From: Gemmatimonadota bacterium | Lineage (GTDB): Bacteria > Gemmatimonadota > Gemmatimonadetes > Gemmatimonadales > Gemmatimonadaceae | DNA length: 13,642 nucleotides | NCBI GenBank assembly: GCA_028287225.1 | Contig: JAQBPZ010000105.1 | Coordinates: 1 to 13,642 of the forward strand | Reading direction: 5' to 3' | Shown: one piece after another, positions 1 through 6,035 of the stretch | How the letters are laid out: the number at the start of each line of letters is the position of its first letter | How positions within the stretch are numbered: the first letter of the stretch is position 1 | Notes under the pieces: model-generated | The model's database searches: none | Told to the model about the DNA's origin: nothing | The model's input: only the letters and a program-made list of their open reading frames with translations | Position numbers and translations under genes: made by a program

Positions 1-426
1 GGGAACGATGCGCACCGAGAACGTGCCCGCTGCGATCACCCCGACCCCGTAGAGCAGCATCCAGATGCCCGGCAGCAGGACGAACAGGTCGTGCTCGTAG
101 CAGACGAGGGTGAGGAGCGCGCCGACGGCGAGCGGCGGGGCGAAGCTGAAGACGATCTTGCGGGCGGGCTCGGACCAGAGCGGAATCTTCGCCTTGCGCG
201 CCTTGCGCGCCATGGCGTAGACGGAGATGCCCACGGAGAGCGCCGCCTCGCAGAGCCAGATGAAGACCCAGCGCGTGACGCTGTCGGTGAGCATGCTGAG
301 CCCGGTGGCGACGAGCGCAGTGGCGCCGATGCAGACGGTGCCCCAGCCGGAGACGGCCGTGAAGGTCGCCGCGGCCTCCATGGTCTCACGGATGAACTTC
401 AGGTCGTCCATGGCCCGCGCGTGCAT
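1..426 (-). CDS. Multi-pass membrane protein, unknown function (C-terminus beyond left edge)
   Basis: This is an open frame of 142 codons reading leftward from an ATG at 426 and leaving the window without a stop. It begins MHARAMDDLKFIRETMEAA and has about four hydrophobic segments, at roughly residues 29-47, 53-72, 88-108 and 112-131. A basic stretch (ARKARKAK) lies between the second and third, as expected of a cytoplasmic loop. The start was chosen because GGAG at 438-435 lies 8 bases upstream; an internal ATG at 411 is the alternative. The frame is supported by natural residue composition and the regular helix pattern, whereas the overlapping frame at 36-389 translates to Ser/Arg/Pro-rich shadow sequence. 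From memory, similar small membrane proteins in Acidobacteria and Gemmatimonadota sit next to winged-helix regulators. The expected partner would be off the left edge, so I assign no function. Confidence 0.75.
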   Translation of the reverse strand, partial: MHARAMDDLKFIRETMEAAATFTAVSGWGTVCIGATALVATGLSMLTDSVTRWVFIWLCEAALSVGISVYAMARKARKAKIPLWSEPARKIVFSFAPPLAVGALLTLVCYEHDLFVLLPGIWMLLYGVGVIAAGTFSVRIVP

Positions 427-475
427 GGCGGGCGGCTCCGACCGGCGGAATGGCAGGACTCGCGGCATGGGGGGA

Positions 476-504
476 AGGATGCGGGAGCCAGACGACTCTG
501 TCAA
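476..504 (-). promoter_or_regulatory. Putative sigma70-type promoter for the membrane protein gene
   Basis: Read on the minus strand, 504-499 is a perfect TTGACA. A 17-base spacer follows, then CATCCT at 481-476, which is a poor -10 match. Transcription would start near 469 and give a leader of about 43 bases before the ATG at 426. The exact -35 and ideal spacing support it; the weak -10 lowers confidence. Confidence 0.4.
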
Positions 505-507
505 GTG

Positions 508-522
508 CTTTGTGGTTCAAAG
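508..522. promoter_or_regulatory. Possible operator: CTTTG-N5-CAAAG inverted repeat
   Basis: CTTTG (508-512) and CAAAG (518-522) form a short dyad just upstream of the TTGACA at 504-499. This is a position where a bound regulator could affect RNA polymerase. I recall similar CTTTG/CAAAG dyads, usually with longer arms, upstream of winged-helix regulator and membrane protein gene pairs in related bacteria. The arms here are only 5 bp, so chance is a real alternative. Confidence 0.25.
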
Positions 523-529
523 GCGAGTC

Positions 530-825
530 GGGATCGGGATCGGGATTAGGGATTGGGGATTGGGAACTGCGCGCGCCGCTCGAGCTGTCGGCCCGCCTGG
601 CGGCGCGTGTCGGCGCGTGGCGTCCCGGGCGGGTGTCATCCCGCAGGAGGGAGCACCGCGACCGAGTGTCGGGATCTGCTGTCCCTGCCGCGACGCTGGC
701 CCGTCCGCAGGGTTGGAAGATCCCGACTCGACGCGCTGCGCGCGCTCGTGGGATGACAGGTTCGAGGGGCGTCCTGGTCAGTTCCTAATCCCTAATCCCT
801 AATCCCTAATCCGTAATCCCTAATC
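530..825. repeat. Palindromic intergenic element, copy 1, with inverted GGGATTA heptamer ends
   Basis: The left end carries GGGATTA (542-548), GGGATTG (549-555), GGGATTG (556-562) and GGAACTG (563-569), preceded by two degenerate GGGATC units. The right end is the reverse complement: CAGTTCC (779-785), three TAATCCC units (786-806), TAATCCG (807-813), TAATCCC (814-820) and TAATC. Inside are two further inverted pairs: TGTCATCCC (634-642) with GGGATGACA (750-758), and GGGATCT (671-677) with AGATCCC (718-724). The copy at 8281-8545 has the same order of ends and inner arms. The element fills most of the 405-base gap between the membrane protein gene and the DJ-1 gene and ends six bases from the latter's stop. 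No transposase or clear target duplication is present. Reading frames that cross it are unsupported. It could be a non-autonomous mobile element or a bulky transcription-end structure. Confidence 0.75.
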
Positions 826-831
826 AGGATC

Positions 832-1479
832 CTACCTCTCCACGTGCGCCCCCCCGCCCCCGATCGCGCTCGGGCCCGGCGGTGGGTCGCTCGCCGGAAA
901 GCTCTGCTCGCTCAGCTCGTCCACCCGCCCCTCGTCGATCCGGTTGGCGAACTCGCGAACGATCGTCTCGCAGAACACCGGCAGGTCGTCGGGCTTGCGG
1001 CTGGTGACGAGCTGCGCGTCCACGTGCACGGGCTCGTCCACCCACTCGCCCCCCGCATTGCGGATGTCCGTCTGCAGCGAGGGCCACGAGGTCAGCGTGC
1101 GACCGGCGACCGCCCCCGCCTCCACCAGCAGCCACGCGCCGTGACAGATGGCCGCCACCGGACGCTCGGCCAGCATGAACTCGCGGGCGAACTGCACGGC
1201 CAGCGGCTCGGTGCGCAGCCGGTCCGGGTTCGCCACCCCGCCGGGTAGCAGCAGGGCGTCGTAGTCGCTGGGCCGCACGTCGGCCAGCGCGAAGTCCACC
1301 GGGAGCCGTGCACCCTTGTCGTCGTGGTTCATGGCCTGGATCGAGCCATCCTTCGGGGCAATGAGGTGCGTGATGGCCCCGGCGGCATCCAGGGCCCGCC
1401 TCGGCTCTTCCAGCTCCACCTGCTCCACGCCGTCCGTCGCCAGGATGGCGACCTTGCGTCCCTTGAGTCCGAATTCCAT
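832..1479 (-). CDS. DJ-1/PfpI family protein (YhbO/PfpI-type class I glutamine amidotransferase-like)
   Basis: A 215-residue protein of the DJ-1/PfpI superfamily, whose members are stress proteins described as cysteine hydrolases, glyoxalases or deglycases. The nucleophile elbow AICHGAW has Cys112-His113, and DGVEQVE near residue 16 supplies the conserved Glu (Glu19). DALLLPGG (74-81) and LVTSRKPDDLP (157-167) are typical of the YhbO/PfpI branch. The longer frame to 1599 is unlikely: an AAGGAG lies at 1491-1486 ahead of the ATG at 1479, and the 40 upstream codons look non-coding and enter a palindromic repeat. The last ~30 residues extend past the usual end of the family and contain VDELSEQSFPASDPPPG, then a Gly-rich end. 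SFPASDPP-type tails recur on otherwise unrelated small bacterial proteins; their role is unknown to me. The gene stands alone and is divergent from holB. The family is certain, the substrate is not. Confidence 0.92.
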   Translation of the reverse strand: MEFGLKGRKVAILATDGVEQVELEEPRRALDAAGAITHLIAPKDGSIQAMNHDDKGARLPVDFALADVRPSDYDALLLPGGVANPDRLRTEPLAVQFAREFMLAERPVAAICHGAWLLVEAGAVAGRTLTSWPSLQTDIRNAGGEWVDEPVHVDAQLVTSRKPDDLPVFCETIVREFANRIDEGRVDELSEQSFPASDPPPGPSAIGGGGAHVER

Positions 1480-1485
1480 TCCCGT

Positions 1486-1491
1486 CTCCTT
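1486..1491 (-). promoter_or_regulatory. Shine-Dalgarno site fixing the DJ-1 gene start
   Basis: AAGGAG on the minus strand lies six bases before the ATG at 1479-1477. It is among the clearest ribosome sites in the window and argues against the 40-codon N-terminal extension that would otherwise be read. Confidence 0.7.
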
Positions 1492-1540
1492 GCTGAAGCC
1501 GTCGTGTTGGCAGTCAGGAAGCGTGCCGGAGGGCTGAACG

Positions 1541-1623
1541 GCGTGAGCGGTCTGCGGTGAGCAGTGAGCGGTCAGGCCTCGGGACGCTCCTACCGCCAAC
1601 CGCTCACCGCAAACCGCTCACGC
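1541..1623. repeat. Inverted heptamer array (GCGGTGA type) in a divergent promoter region
   Basis: The left arm (1541-1572) and right arm (1592-1623) are 32 bases each and match as inverted repeats at 28 of 32 positions, around a loop of about 19 bases. Each arm is a run of degenerate 7-base units. The left arm reads GCGGTCT, GCGGTGA, GCAGTGA, GCGGTCA from 1547. The reverse complement of the right arm reads GCGGTTT, GCGGTGA, GCGGTTG, GCGGTAG. The architecture resembles the GGGATTA elements, but the heptamer differs and there is almost no interior. It lies between the divergent starts of the DJ-1 gene and holB and ends 15 bases from the holB GTG, so it must overlap or adjoin their control signals. 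Confidence 0.75.
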
Positions 1624-1638
1624 CCTTAACTTCAACCC

Positions 1639-2712
1639 GTGCCCCTCCTCCCGATCCACGGCCACGCCGGCCTGCGCACGCGGTTCGACGACGCCATCCA
1701 GCGCGACGCCCTGCCCGCGTCCCTCCTGCTGCACGGGCCACTCGGCATCGGCAAGCAGCGGCTCGCCCTCTGGCTCGGCCAGCGCCTCGTCTGCGACGGC
1801 CCCGAGCCGAGGCCGTGCGGGCGCTGCCAGCACTGCCGCTATGCGCTCGCGGGCACCCATCCCGACATCCACTGGTACTTCCCGCGCCCGCGGCTGAAGG
1901 ACGGCGACGCCTCGCCGTCCAAGATCGCCGACGACTTCCGCGAGGCCACCCTGGAGCGGGTGCGGACCGGTGCCTACCCGCCCGCGCCGCCGGGCGAGGG
2001 GATCTACGTGGCCACCGTGCACGCGATGGTGCAGTCGGCCGCCATGGCGCCCGCGCTGGCCGCGCGGAAGGTCTACATCCTTGGCGACGCCGAGCGCATG
2101 GTGATGCGGGAAGGGTCCGAGGACGCGGCGGGAGCGTTCCTGAAGCTGCTGGAGGAGCCGCCGGTCCGCACCACGGTCATCCTCACGACGAGCGAGCCCG
2201 GGGCGCTCATCCCCACCATCCGCTCGCGCGTCATCGCGGTCCGGGTCCCCCCGCTGGGATCGGTGGACGTGGACGCGGTGCTCGCCGAGCCGGCCATGCA
2301 GCAGGCCGTCCGGGACGCCGGCGGCCCGTCGTCGCCCGACGAGCAGCGGCGTCTCGCGAACGGGGCGCCGGGCATGCTGCTCGCGGAGGCGGAGTGGGCC
2401 GACGCCATGGCCCGCGCGCGCCGGATGCTCGACGCCGCGAGCAACCGCGACCGCCGCGAGCAGGCACGCACCGCCCTCACCCAGGGTTCCAGCAAGGCAC
2501 GCGGCGCCTTCACCACGGCCCTGGATGCCCTGACCACCCTGATCCATGAGCGGGTGCGCGCCTCGGCCGAGCGGGGCAACGCGCTCGGGGCGAGCCGCGC
2601 CGCGCGCGCGATGGGCGCGGTGGAGGTGGCAAAGGAGCGCGCGACGGGCAACGTGAACCCGCAACTGATCACCAGCCAGCTCATGCGCGAGCTGGAGGAG
2701 CTGCTGGCATGA
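1639..2712 (+). CDS. holB: DNA polymerase III clamp-loader subunit delta'
   Basis: A 357-residue AAA+ clamp-loader subunit that helps load the sliding clamp during replication. HGPLGIGKQ (32-40) is a P-loop in which the final Ser/Thr is Gln, as expected of a delta' subunit that does not hydrolyse ATP. Four cysteines (Cys52, 60, 63, 66, with CGRCQHC) form the zinc-binding module. VYILGDAERM (145-154) replaces an active Walker B, and AGAFLKLLEEPP (164-175) is the hallmark segment of the family. The Ser-Arg-Cys motif reads SRV (196-198). The C-terminal part is helical, as in the collar domain, though less conserved. The start is GTG with no recognisable Shine-Dalgarno, close behind the heptamer palindrome, so a leaderless or very short leader transcript is possible. 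The stop overlaps the moaC start by ATGA, indicating co-translation. Confidence 0.9.
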   Translation: MPLLPIHGHAGLRTRFDDAIQRDALPASLLLHGPLGIGKQRLALWLGQRLVCDGPEPRPCGRCQHCRYALAGTHPDIHWYFPRPRLKDGDASPSKIADDFREATLERVRTGAYPPAPPGEGIYVATVHAMVQSAAMAPALAARKVYILGDAERMVMREGSEDAAGAFLKLLEEPPVRTTVILTTSEPGALIPTIRSRVIAVRVPPLGSVDVDAVLAEPAMQQAVRDAGGPSSPDEQRRLANGAPGMLLAEAEWADAMARARRMLDAASNRDRREQARTALTQGSSKARGAFTTALDALTTLIHERVRASAERGNALGASRAARAMGAVEVAKERATGNVNPQLITSQLMRELEELLA

Positions 2713-3221
2713 GCACCGAACCCTCCGGTAGCCTGTCCCACGTGGCGCCCGACGGCACGGCGCGCATGGTGGACGTGAGCGCCAAGGCCGACTCGGCACG
2801 CATGGCGCGCGCGACCGGGCAGATCGCGATGCAGCCGTCCACGCTCGAGGCCATCGCCCGCAACACCCTGAAGAAGGGCGACGTCCTCGGCGTCGCGCGG
2901 GTGGCAGGGATCATGGCGGCCAAGCGGACGAGCGACCTCATCCCGCTCTGCCACCCCCTTCCGCTCCACGACCTGGCGCTGTCATTTACCCTCGACGCCA
3001 AGCTCCCGGGCGTCCGGGTCGAGGCGGTCGCGCGGACCGTGGGGAAGACGGGGGTGGAGATGGAAGCGCTCGTCGCAGCGAGCGTCGCACTGCTGACGAT
3101 CTACGACATGGCGAAGGCGATCGACCGGGGGATGACGATCGGCGATATATCTTTGGCCGAGAAAACAGGTGGGGCTGGAGGGGATTACGCAAGGCTTGTT
3201 GGCACGGGCTCTGCCATATAA
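2709..3221 (+). CDS. moaC: Cyclic pyranopterin monophosphate synthase (MoaC)
   Basis: A 170-residue MoaC that converts the GTP-derived 3',8-cyclo intermediate made by MoaA into cyclic pyranopterin monophosphate, in molybdenum cofactor synthesis in the cytoplasm. Conserved blocks are ARMARATGQIAM (30-41), LKKGDVLGVARVAGIMAAKRT (54-74), SDLIPLCHPLPL (75-86, with His82) and GVEMEALVAASVALLTIYDM (115-134). Asp133 and Lys136 match the catalytic Asp128 and Lys131 of the E. coli enzyme. Length is close to the family norm. A strong GGAGGAG (2694-2700) inside the holB end sits eight bases before the ATG, and the ATGA overlap couples it to holB. No other moa gene is in view, so the rest of the pathway must be elsewhere. 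Confidence 0.96.
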   Translation: MSTEPSGSLSHVAPDGTARMVDVSAKADSARMARATGQIAMQPSTLEAIARNTLKKGDVLGVARVAGIMAAKRTSDLIPLCHPLPLHDLALSFTLDAKLPGVRVEAVARTVGKTGVEMEALVAASVALLTIYDMAKAIDRGMTIGDISLAEKTGGAGGDYARLVGTGSAI

Positions 3222-3222
3222 C
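3217..3222 (+). promoter_or_regulatory. Candidate -10 box (TATAAC) for the downstream transglycosylase
   Basis: TATAAC matches the sigma70 -10 at five of six positions and overlaps the moaC stop codon. A TTGTTG lies 15 bases upstream as a weak -35 at a short spacing. It would start transcription near 3229, about 49 bases before the ATG at 3278, giving that gene a promoter separate from holB-moaC. Confidence 0.35.
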
Positions 3223-3224
3223 CT

Positions 3225-3251
3225 TACTGAGCAGCTCGCTGTACGTCAGTA
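3225..3251 (+). promoter_or_regulatory. Small hairpin in the leader of the transglycosylase gene
   Basis: TACTGA (3225-3230) pairs with TCAGTA (3246-3251). Inside it, CAGC (3232-3235) pairs with GCTG (3238-3241). There is no T-tract, so it is a poor terminator and more likely a leader structure, if anything. Confidence 0.3.
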
Positions 3252-3277
3252 GCTAACCCTTTACTGGGGTTCAACTT

Positions 3278-3985
3278 ATGAAGAATCTACGTGGCACGTA
3301 CGTGCACCGTGGTGACGCCTACCGTCGTCGCAGCCGCATCAAGCAGACGGTCCTGGCCTTTGGTTTCTTCGGTGCCGTTGCCTTCGTGATGGGTAATCGC
3401 AAGCCCGTCACGACCGATGCCCAGGCGGCGCCCGTGACGCGCTCGAACCCCTTCAGCCTGACCGTGAACACCGACCGGGCGCTGGCGGCCCGGCTGGATT
3501 CCACCCGCGGCGAGCTGGAGCTCATGAAGCTCCAGATGGACCGCGCCACGACGATCATCAACTACTCGAGCCGCTACAAGATCGGCGCCGACCTGGCCAC
3601 GACGATCGTGGACGTCGCCAGCGCCGAGGGCATCGACCCCGACCTGGCCTTCCGCCTGGTCAAGCTCGAGAGCGACTTCAACCCGCGCGCGACGAGCCCG
3701 GTGGGGGCGGTCGGACTGACCCAGGTCATGCCCTCCACCGCCCGGTACTACGTGAAGGACGTCTCCCACGAGAACCTGTACAATCCGCAGGTGAACCTCG
3801 AGGTCGGCTTCCGCTACCTCCGCGGCCTCGTCAAGGAGTACAACGGCGACGTGAAGCTCGCGCTGCTGGTCTACAATCGGGGTCCGGTGGCGGTCGCCAA
3901 GGCCCGTGCCGGCGGCGACAACCCGTCCAACGGGTACGACCGGATCATCACGAAGGGGTACCACGGCAAGGGCACCGTCGAGTAG
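3278..3985 (+). CDS. Membrane-anchored lytic transglycosylase (SLT domain)
   Basis: A 235-residue protein with one N-terminal hydrophobic segment (about 24-39) after a basic stretch (RRRSRIK), indicating an inner-membrane anchor with the rest in the periplasm. A short, probably coiled segment (67-92) leads into an SLT domain (about 103-230). The catalytic acid is Glu131 in VKLESDFNP, followed by the family block VGLTQVMPSTA (145-155). The usual AYNAGP motif reads VYNRGP (199-204). Such enzymes cleave the MurNAc-GlcNAc bond of peptidoglycan to give 1,6-anhydro ends. The ATG is preceded by only a weak GGGG. The gene follows moaC by 56 bases on the same strand and is convergent with a second transglycosylase. 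The family is clear; which of several cell-wall tasks it performs is unknown. Confidence 0.9.
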   Translation: MKNLRGTYVHRGDAYRRRSRIKQTVLAFGFFGAVAFVMGNRKPVTTDAQAAPVTRSNPFSLTVNTDRALAARLDSTRGELELMKLQMDRATTIINYSSRYKIGADLATTIVDVASAEGIDPDLAFRLVKLESDFNPRATSPVGAVGLTQVMPSTARYYVKDVSHENLYNPQVNLEVGFRYLRGLVKEYNGDVKLALLVYNRGPVAVAKARAGGDNPSNGYDRIITKGYHGKGTVE

Positions 3986-4038
3986 GCGACGACCGCCGCG
4001 GCTGGTCAGCTCGGCGGGTGGATGGATCGTTCCGCGAT

Positions 4039-4080
4039 GCAGGAAGGGCCCGCTCTCGGTCGAGAGCGGGCCCTTCCTGC
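4039..4080. terminator. Shared hairpin terminator between two convergent transglycosylase genes
   Basis: Arms 4039-4057 and 4062-4080 form a perfect 19-bp stem around a GGTC loop, with GGGCCCGC/GCGGGCCC at its core. It lies 53 bases after the plus-strand gene and 12 bases after the minus-strand gene. Neither strand has a T-run after the stem, so it would act as a T-less, bidirectional structure. The perfect pairing and its place at a convergent junction support the call. Confidence 0.75.
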
Positions 4081-4092
4081 TGCTCGCCCGGG

Positions 4093-5877
4093 TCAGGCCC
4101 CCTGCTTCTGCTTCGCCTTCGTGGCGGGCTTCGGAGCGGCTTTCGCGGTGGCCTTCGCCGTCGCCTTGGGGGAGTGCTTCACCGTGGCGTGAGCCCTGGC
4201 CGGCGAGGACTTCGCAGTCTTCGGGGACTTCACGGCCTTCGCCGCCTTCTTCGTCCCCGAGTCCTTCGCCGATGCCGGATGGTGTGCGGCTGACGACTTT
4301 CCGCGCGCCTTGCCCGTGGCCGAGCGAGGCGTGCCGGACACGATCAGGTCCTGGCCGGCGAAGAGGACCGGCTTCCGGAGCCCGTTGAGGCGCATGATCC
4401 GCTCGGGGGTCGTGTCGAACTTCCGGGCGATGGAGCGGACGGTCTCGCCACGCGTCACGGTGTGCGTCCGGATGTGCGCCGACCGGCTGCTCGCGCTGCT
4501 GCCGTACTTCTCGATGGACGGATCGGGCACGTGCATCCCGGCCGCCGCCACGGCCGGCGTCGGCAGGATCAGCGTCTGGCCGGTGACGAGCTTTCCACTG
4601 GGCTTGAGGTGGCGCAGGTGCGCATTGAAGGTCTCCAGCGCCGCCGCCGAGATGCCGTTCGCCTCGGCGATTCGGTCGACCGTCTCGCCCTTGCGGCTCA
4701 CGACGTTGTGGGTGGCGGTGCGCTCCTCCTTCGTCAGGGCGGCGAAGCCGCTGTCGAAGCCGGACGCGGCGCCCACCGGGACGCGAACCTGCATCCGGGC
4801 GCCGGGTGGCGTCATGCCGCGCAGGAAGTGCGGGTTCAGGTCGCGGATGACCGCCACCGTGGTGCCACCGGCCTTCGCCACCGCCGCGAGCGGGGTGCCG
4901 CCGGGCACCTTCACCGAATCATACGAGAACGCCGGCAGGGGCTTGAGCTCCATGCCGTACCGCACCGGCTCCTTGGCCACGAGCGCGGCGGCGATGAGCT
5001 GCGGCACGTACTCCCGCGTCTCGTTGCGCAGGTAGTCCTTCTCGGCGAGCACGAAGAAGGCGTCCTCGGTCTGCTCGGTGTGGTTCTCCAGGTCGTCCGA
5101 GTACTTCGCGAGGCCCCGGGCGACGCGTCCCGGCCCGCCATTGTAGGCCGCCGCGGCCAGGTAGAGGGAGCCGAACTGGTCGCGCAGCCCGCGGATGAAG
5201 CGCACGGCGGCGCCGGTGGACTTCACGGGGTCGCGGCGCTCGTCCACCCACCAGTCGATCCGCATGCCCAGGTCGCGGCCCGTGGAGGTCATGAACTGCC
5301 ACATGCCCACGGCCGCGGCGCGGGAGTACGCGTTCGGGTTGAAGCCGCTCTCGATGAGCGCCAGGTAGTACATGTCCTCGGGCAGGCCGCCCGCCTTGAG
5401 CCTGGCGCGGATCATCGGCTCGTAGCGCGTTCCCCGCTCCAGGCTCTCGGTCAGCCGACCCTTGCCTTTGCCGCTGAACATGCTGACGTAGTGGGCGACG
5501 CGGTCCCTGGTCTCGTACGAGCGCACGTCCATGTCCCAGGTCGGCTCGTCGACCGCGCTGTCCAGCACGGGGGCGGTGATGAACATCGAGTCGCCGAAGA
5601 CGTCCACCACCCGACGGGTGAGCTCGAGAGGAGCCGGCGGTGCCGCCGCCGGACCGCCGACCGGGCCTCCGGCGGGGATCACGTCGCGCTCGCTCGTATC
5701 GCGGTCGGGGAGGATCGGGGCGCCCGGCACGTCCCAGATGGCAACGGGGCCGCCGGAATCAGGGGAGTCCTGGAGGGCCGTGTAACGGGCGGCCGGCATC
5801 GGCGTGGCGATGGGCGACACGTGCGTGGCGCAGCCGGCCAGGGCGACCACGAGAAGGATCGGGGGCGAGAGGCGCAC
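4093..5877 (-). CDS. MltD-like lipoprotein lytic transglycosylase with LysM domains and a Lys/Ala-rich tail
   Basis: A 594-residue lipoprotein: the signal peptide ends in lipobox LAGC with Cys16 as the lipidation site. After a Pro/Gly-rich linker, an SLT domain spans about 150-265. The catalytic Glu176 is in YLALIESGFNPNAYS, followed by VGMWQFMTSTGRDLG (190-204) and AAYNGGPGRVARG (243-255), the MltD pattern. C-terminal are a degenerate LysM-like stretch (about 318-368) and two clear LysM domains (about 389-438 and 472-514), which bind peptidoglycan. The final 75 residues (520-594) are low-complexity Lys/Ala/Pro/Ser/Thr with about 17 lysines and one acidic residue, not part of the usual family plan. 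The start is GTG with GGAG six bases upstream (5887-5884). It follows the unrecognised gene at 6034 on the same strand after 156 bases and is convergent with the other transglycosylase. Confidence 0.93.
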   Translation of the reverse strand: MRLSPPILLVVALAGCATHVSPIATPMPAARYTALQDSPDSGGPVAIWDVPGAPILPDRDTSERDVIPAGGPVGGPAAAPPAPLELTRRVVDVFGDSMFITAPVLDSAVDEPTWDMDVRSYETRDRVAHYVSMFSGKGKGRLTESLERGTRYEPMIRARLKAGGLPEDMYYLALIESGFNPNAYSRAAAVGMWQFMTSTGRDLGMRIDWWVDERRDPVKSTGAAVRFIRGLRDQFGSLYLAAAAYNGGPGRVARGLAKYSDDLENHTEQTEDAFFVLAEKDYLRNETREYVPQLIAAALVAKEPVRYGMELKPLPAFSYDSVKVPGGTPLAAVAKAGGTTVAVIRDLNPHFLRGMTPPGARMQVRVPVGAASGFDSGFAALTKEERTATHNVVSRKGETVDRIAEANGISAAALETFNAHLRHLKPSGKLVTGQTLILPTPAVAAAGMHVPDPSIEKYGSSASSRSAHIRTHTVTRGETVRSIARKFDTTPERIMRLNGLRKPVLFAGQDLIVSGTPRSATGKARGKSSAAHHPASAKDSGTKKAAKAVKSPKTAKSSPARAHATVKHSPKATAKATAKAAPKPATKAKQKQGA

Positions 5878-6007
5878 GGCAGTCTCCGGGAATGGCGCCC
5901 GCCCGGGAGGGAACTGCGGTGGCGGGGGCTGGATCTGGCAGGAAGGGAGGCCGGGAGGCCGCCAGCGTCTACGGGCGTGACACGGCCCGACATACCCCAG
6001 ACGAACG

Positions 6008-6035
6008 AGAGCCCGTCCGGTAAGGAGCGGGCTCT
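6008..6035 (-). terminator. Possible terminator overlapping the stop of the gene at 6034-6603
   Basis: AGAGCCCG (6008-6015) and CGGGCTCT (6028-6035) form an 8-bp stem with a 12-base loop. Two bases of the TAG stop codon at 6036-6034 are within it. There is no strong T-run beyond it. It could separate this gene from the MltD-like gene downstream on the same strand. Confidence 0.45.

Noticed and set aside
36..389. A 117-codon minus-strand frame at the left edge.
   Set aside because: Ser/Arg/Pro-rich shadow; the other minus-strand frame, open from 426 to the edge, has coherent membrane helices and a ribosome site.
227..802. Open frames crossing element copy 1 (for example 227-802 and 450-788, plus strand).
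   Set aside because: They translate to low-complexity Arg/Gly/Ala sequence, run antisense to the membrane protein gene or through the palindrome, and show no family motif.
786..825. TAATCCC/GGGATTA arrays look like telomere repeats (close to TTTAGGG or TTAGGG types).
   Set aside because: They are internal, only a few units long, inverted about an intergenic palindrome and flanked by ordinary bacterial genes; the likeness is coincidental.
530..825. CRISPR-like array.
   Set aside because: The units are 7 bases with no spacers, and there are no cas genes.
1480..1599. A 40-residue N-terminal extension of the DJ-1 protein.
   Set aside because: The ATG at 1479 has a strong AAGGAG, matches the family start, and the extension reads through the GCGGTGA palindrome.
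1735..1762. A defective P-loop in holB (Gln instead of Ser/Thr) as a sign of gene decay.
   Set aside because: Delta' subunits commonly lack a functional ATP site; the rest of the protein is intact.
1618..2799. A 393-codon minus-strand open frame antisense to holB.
   Set aside because: It is antisense to clear holB motifs and has shadow composition.
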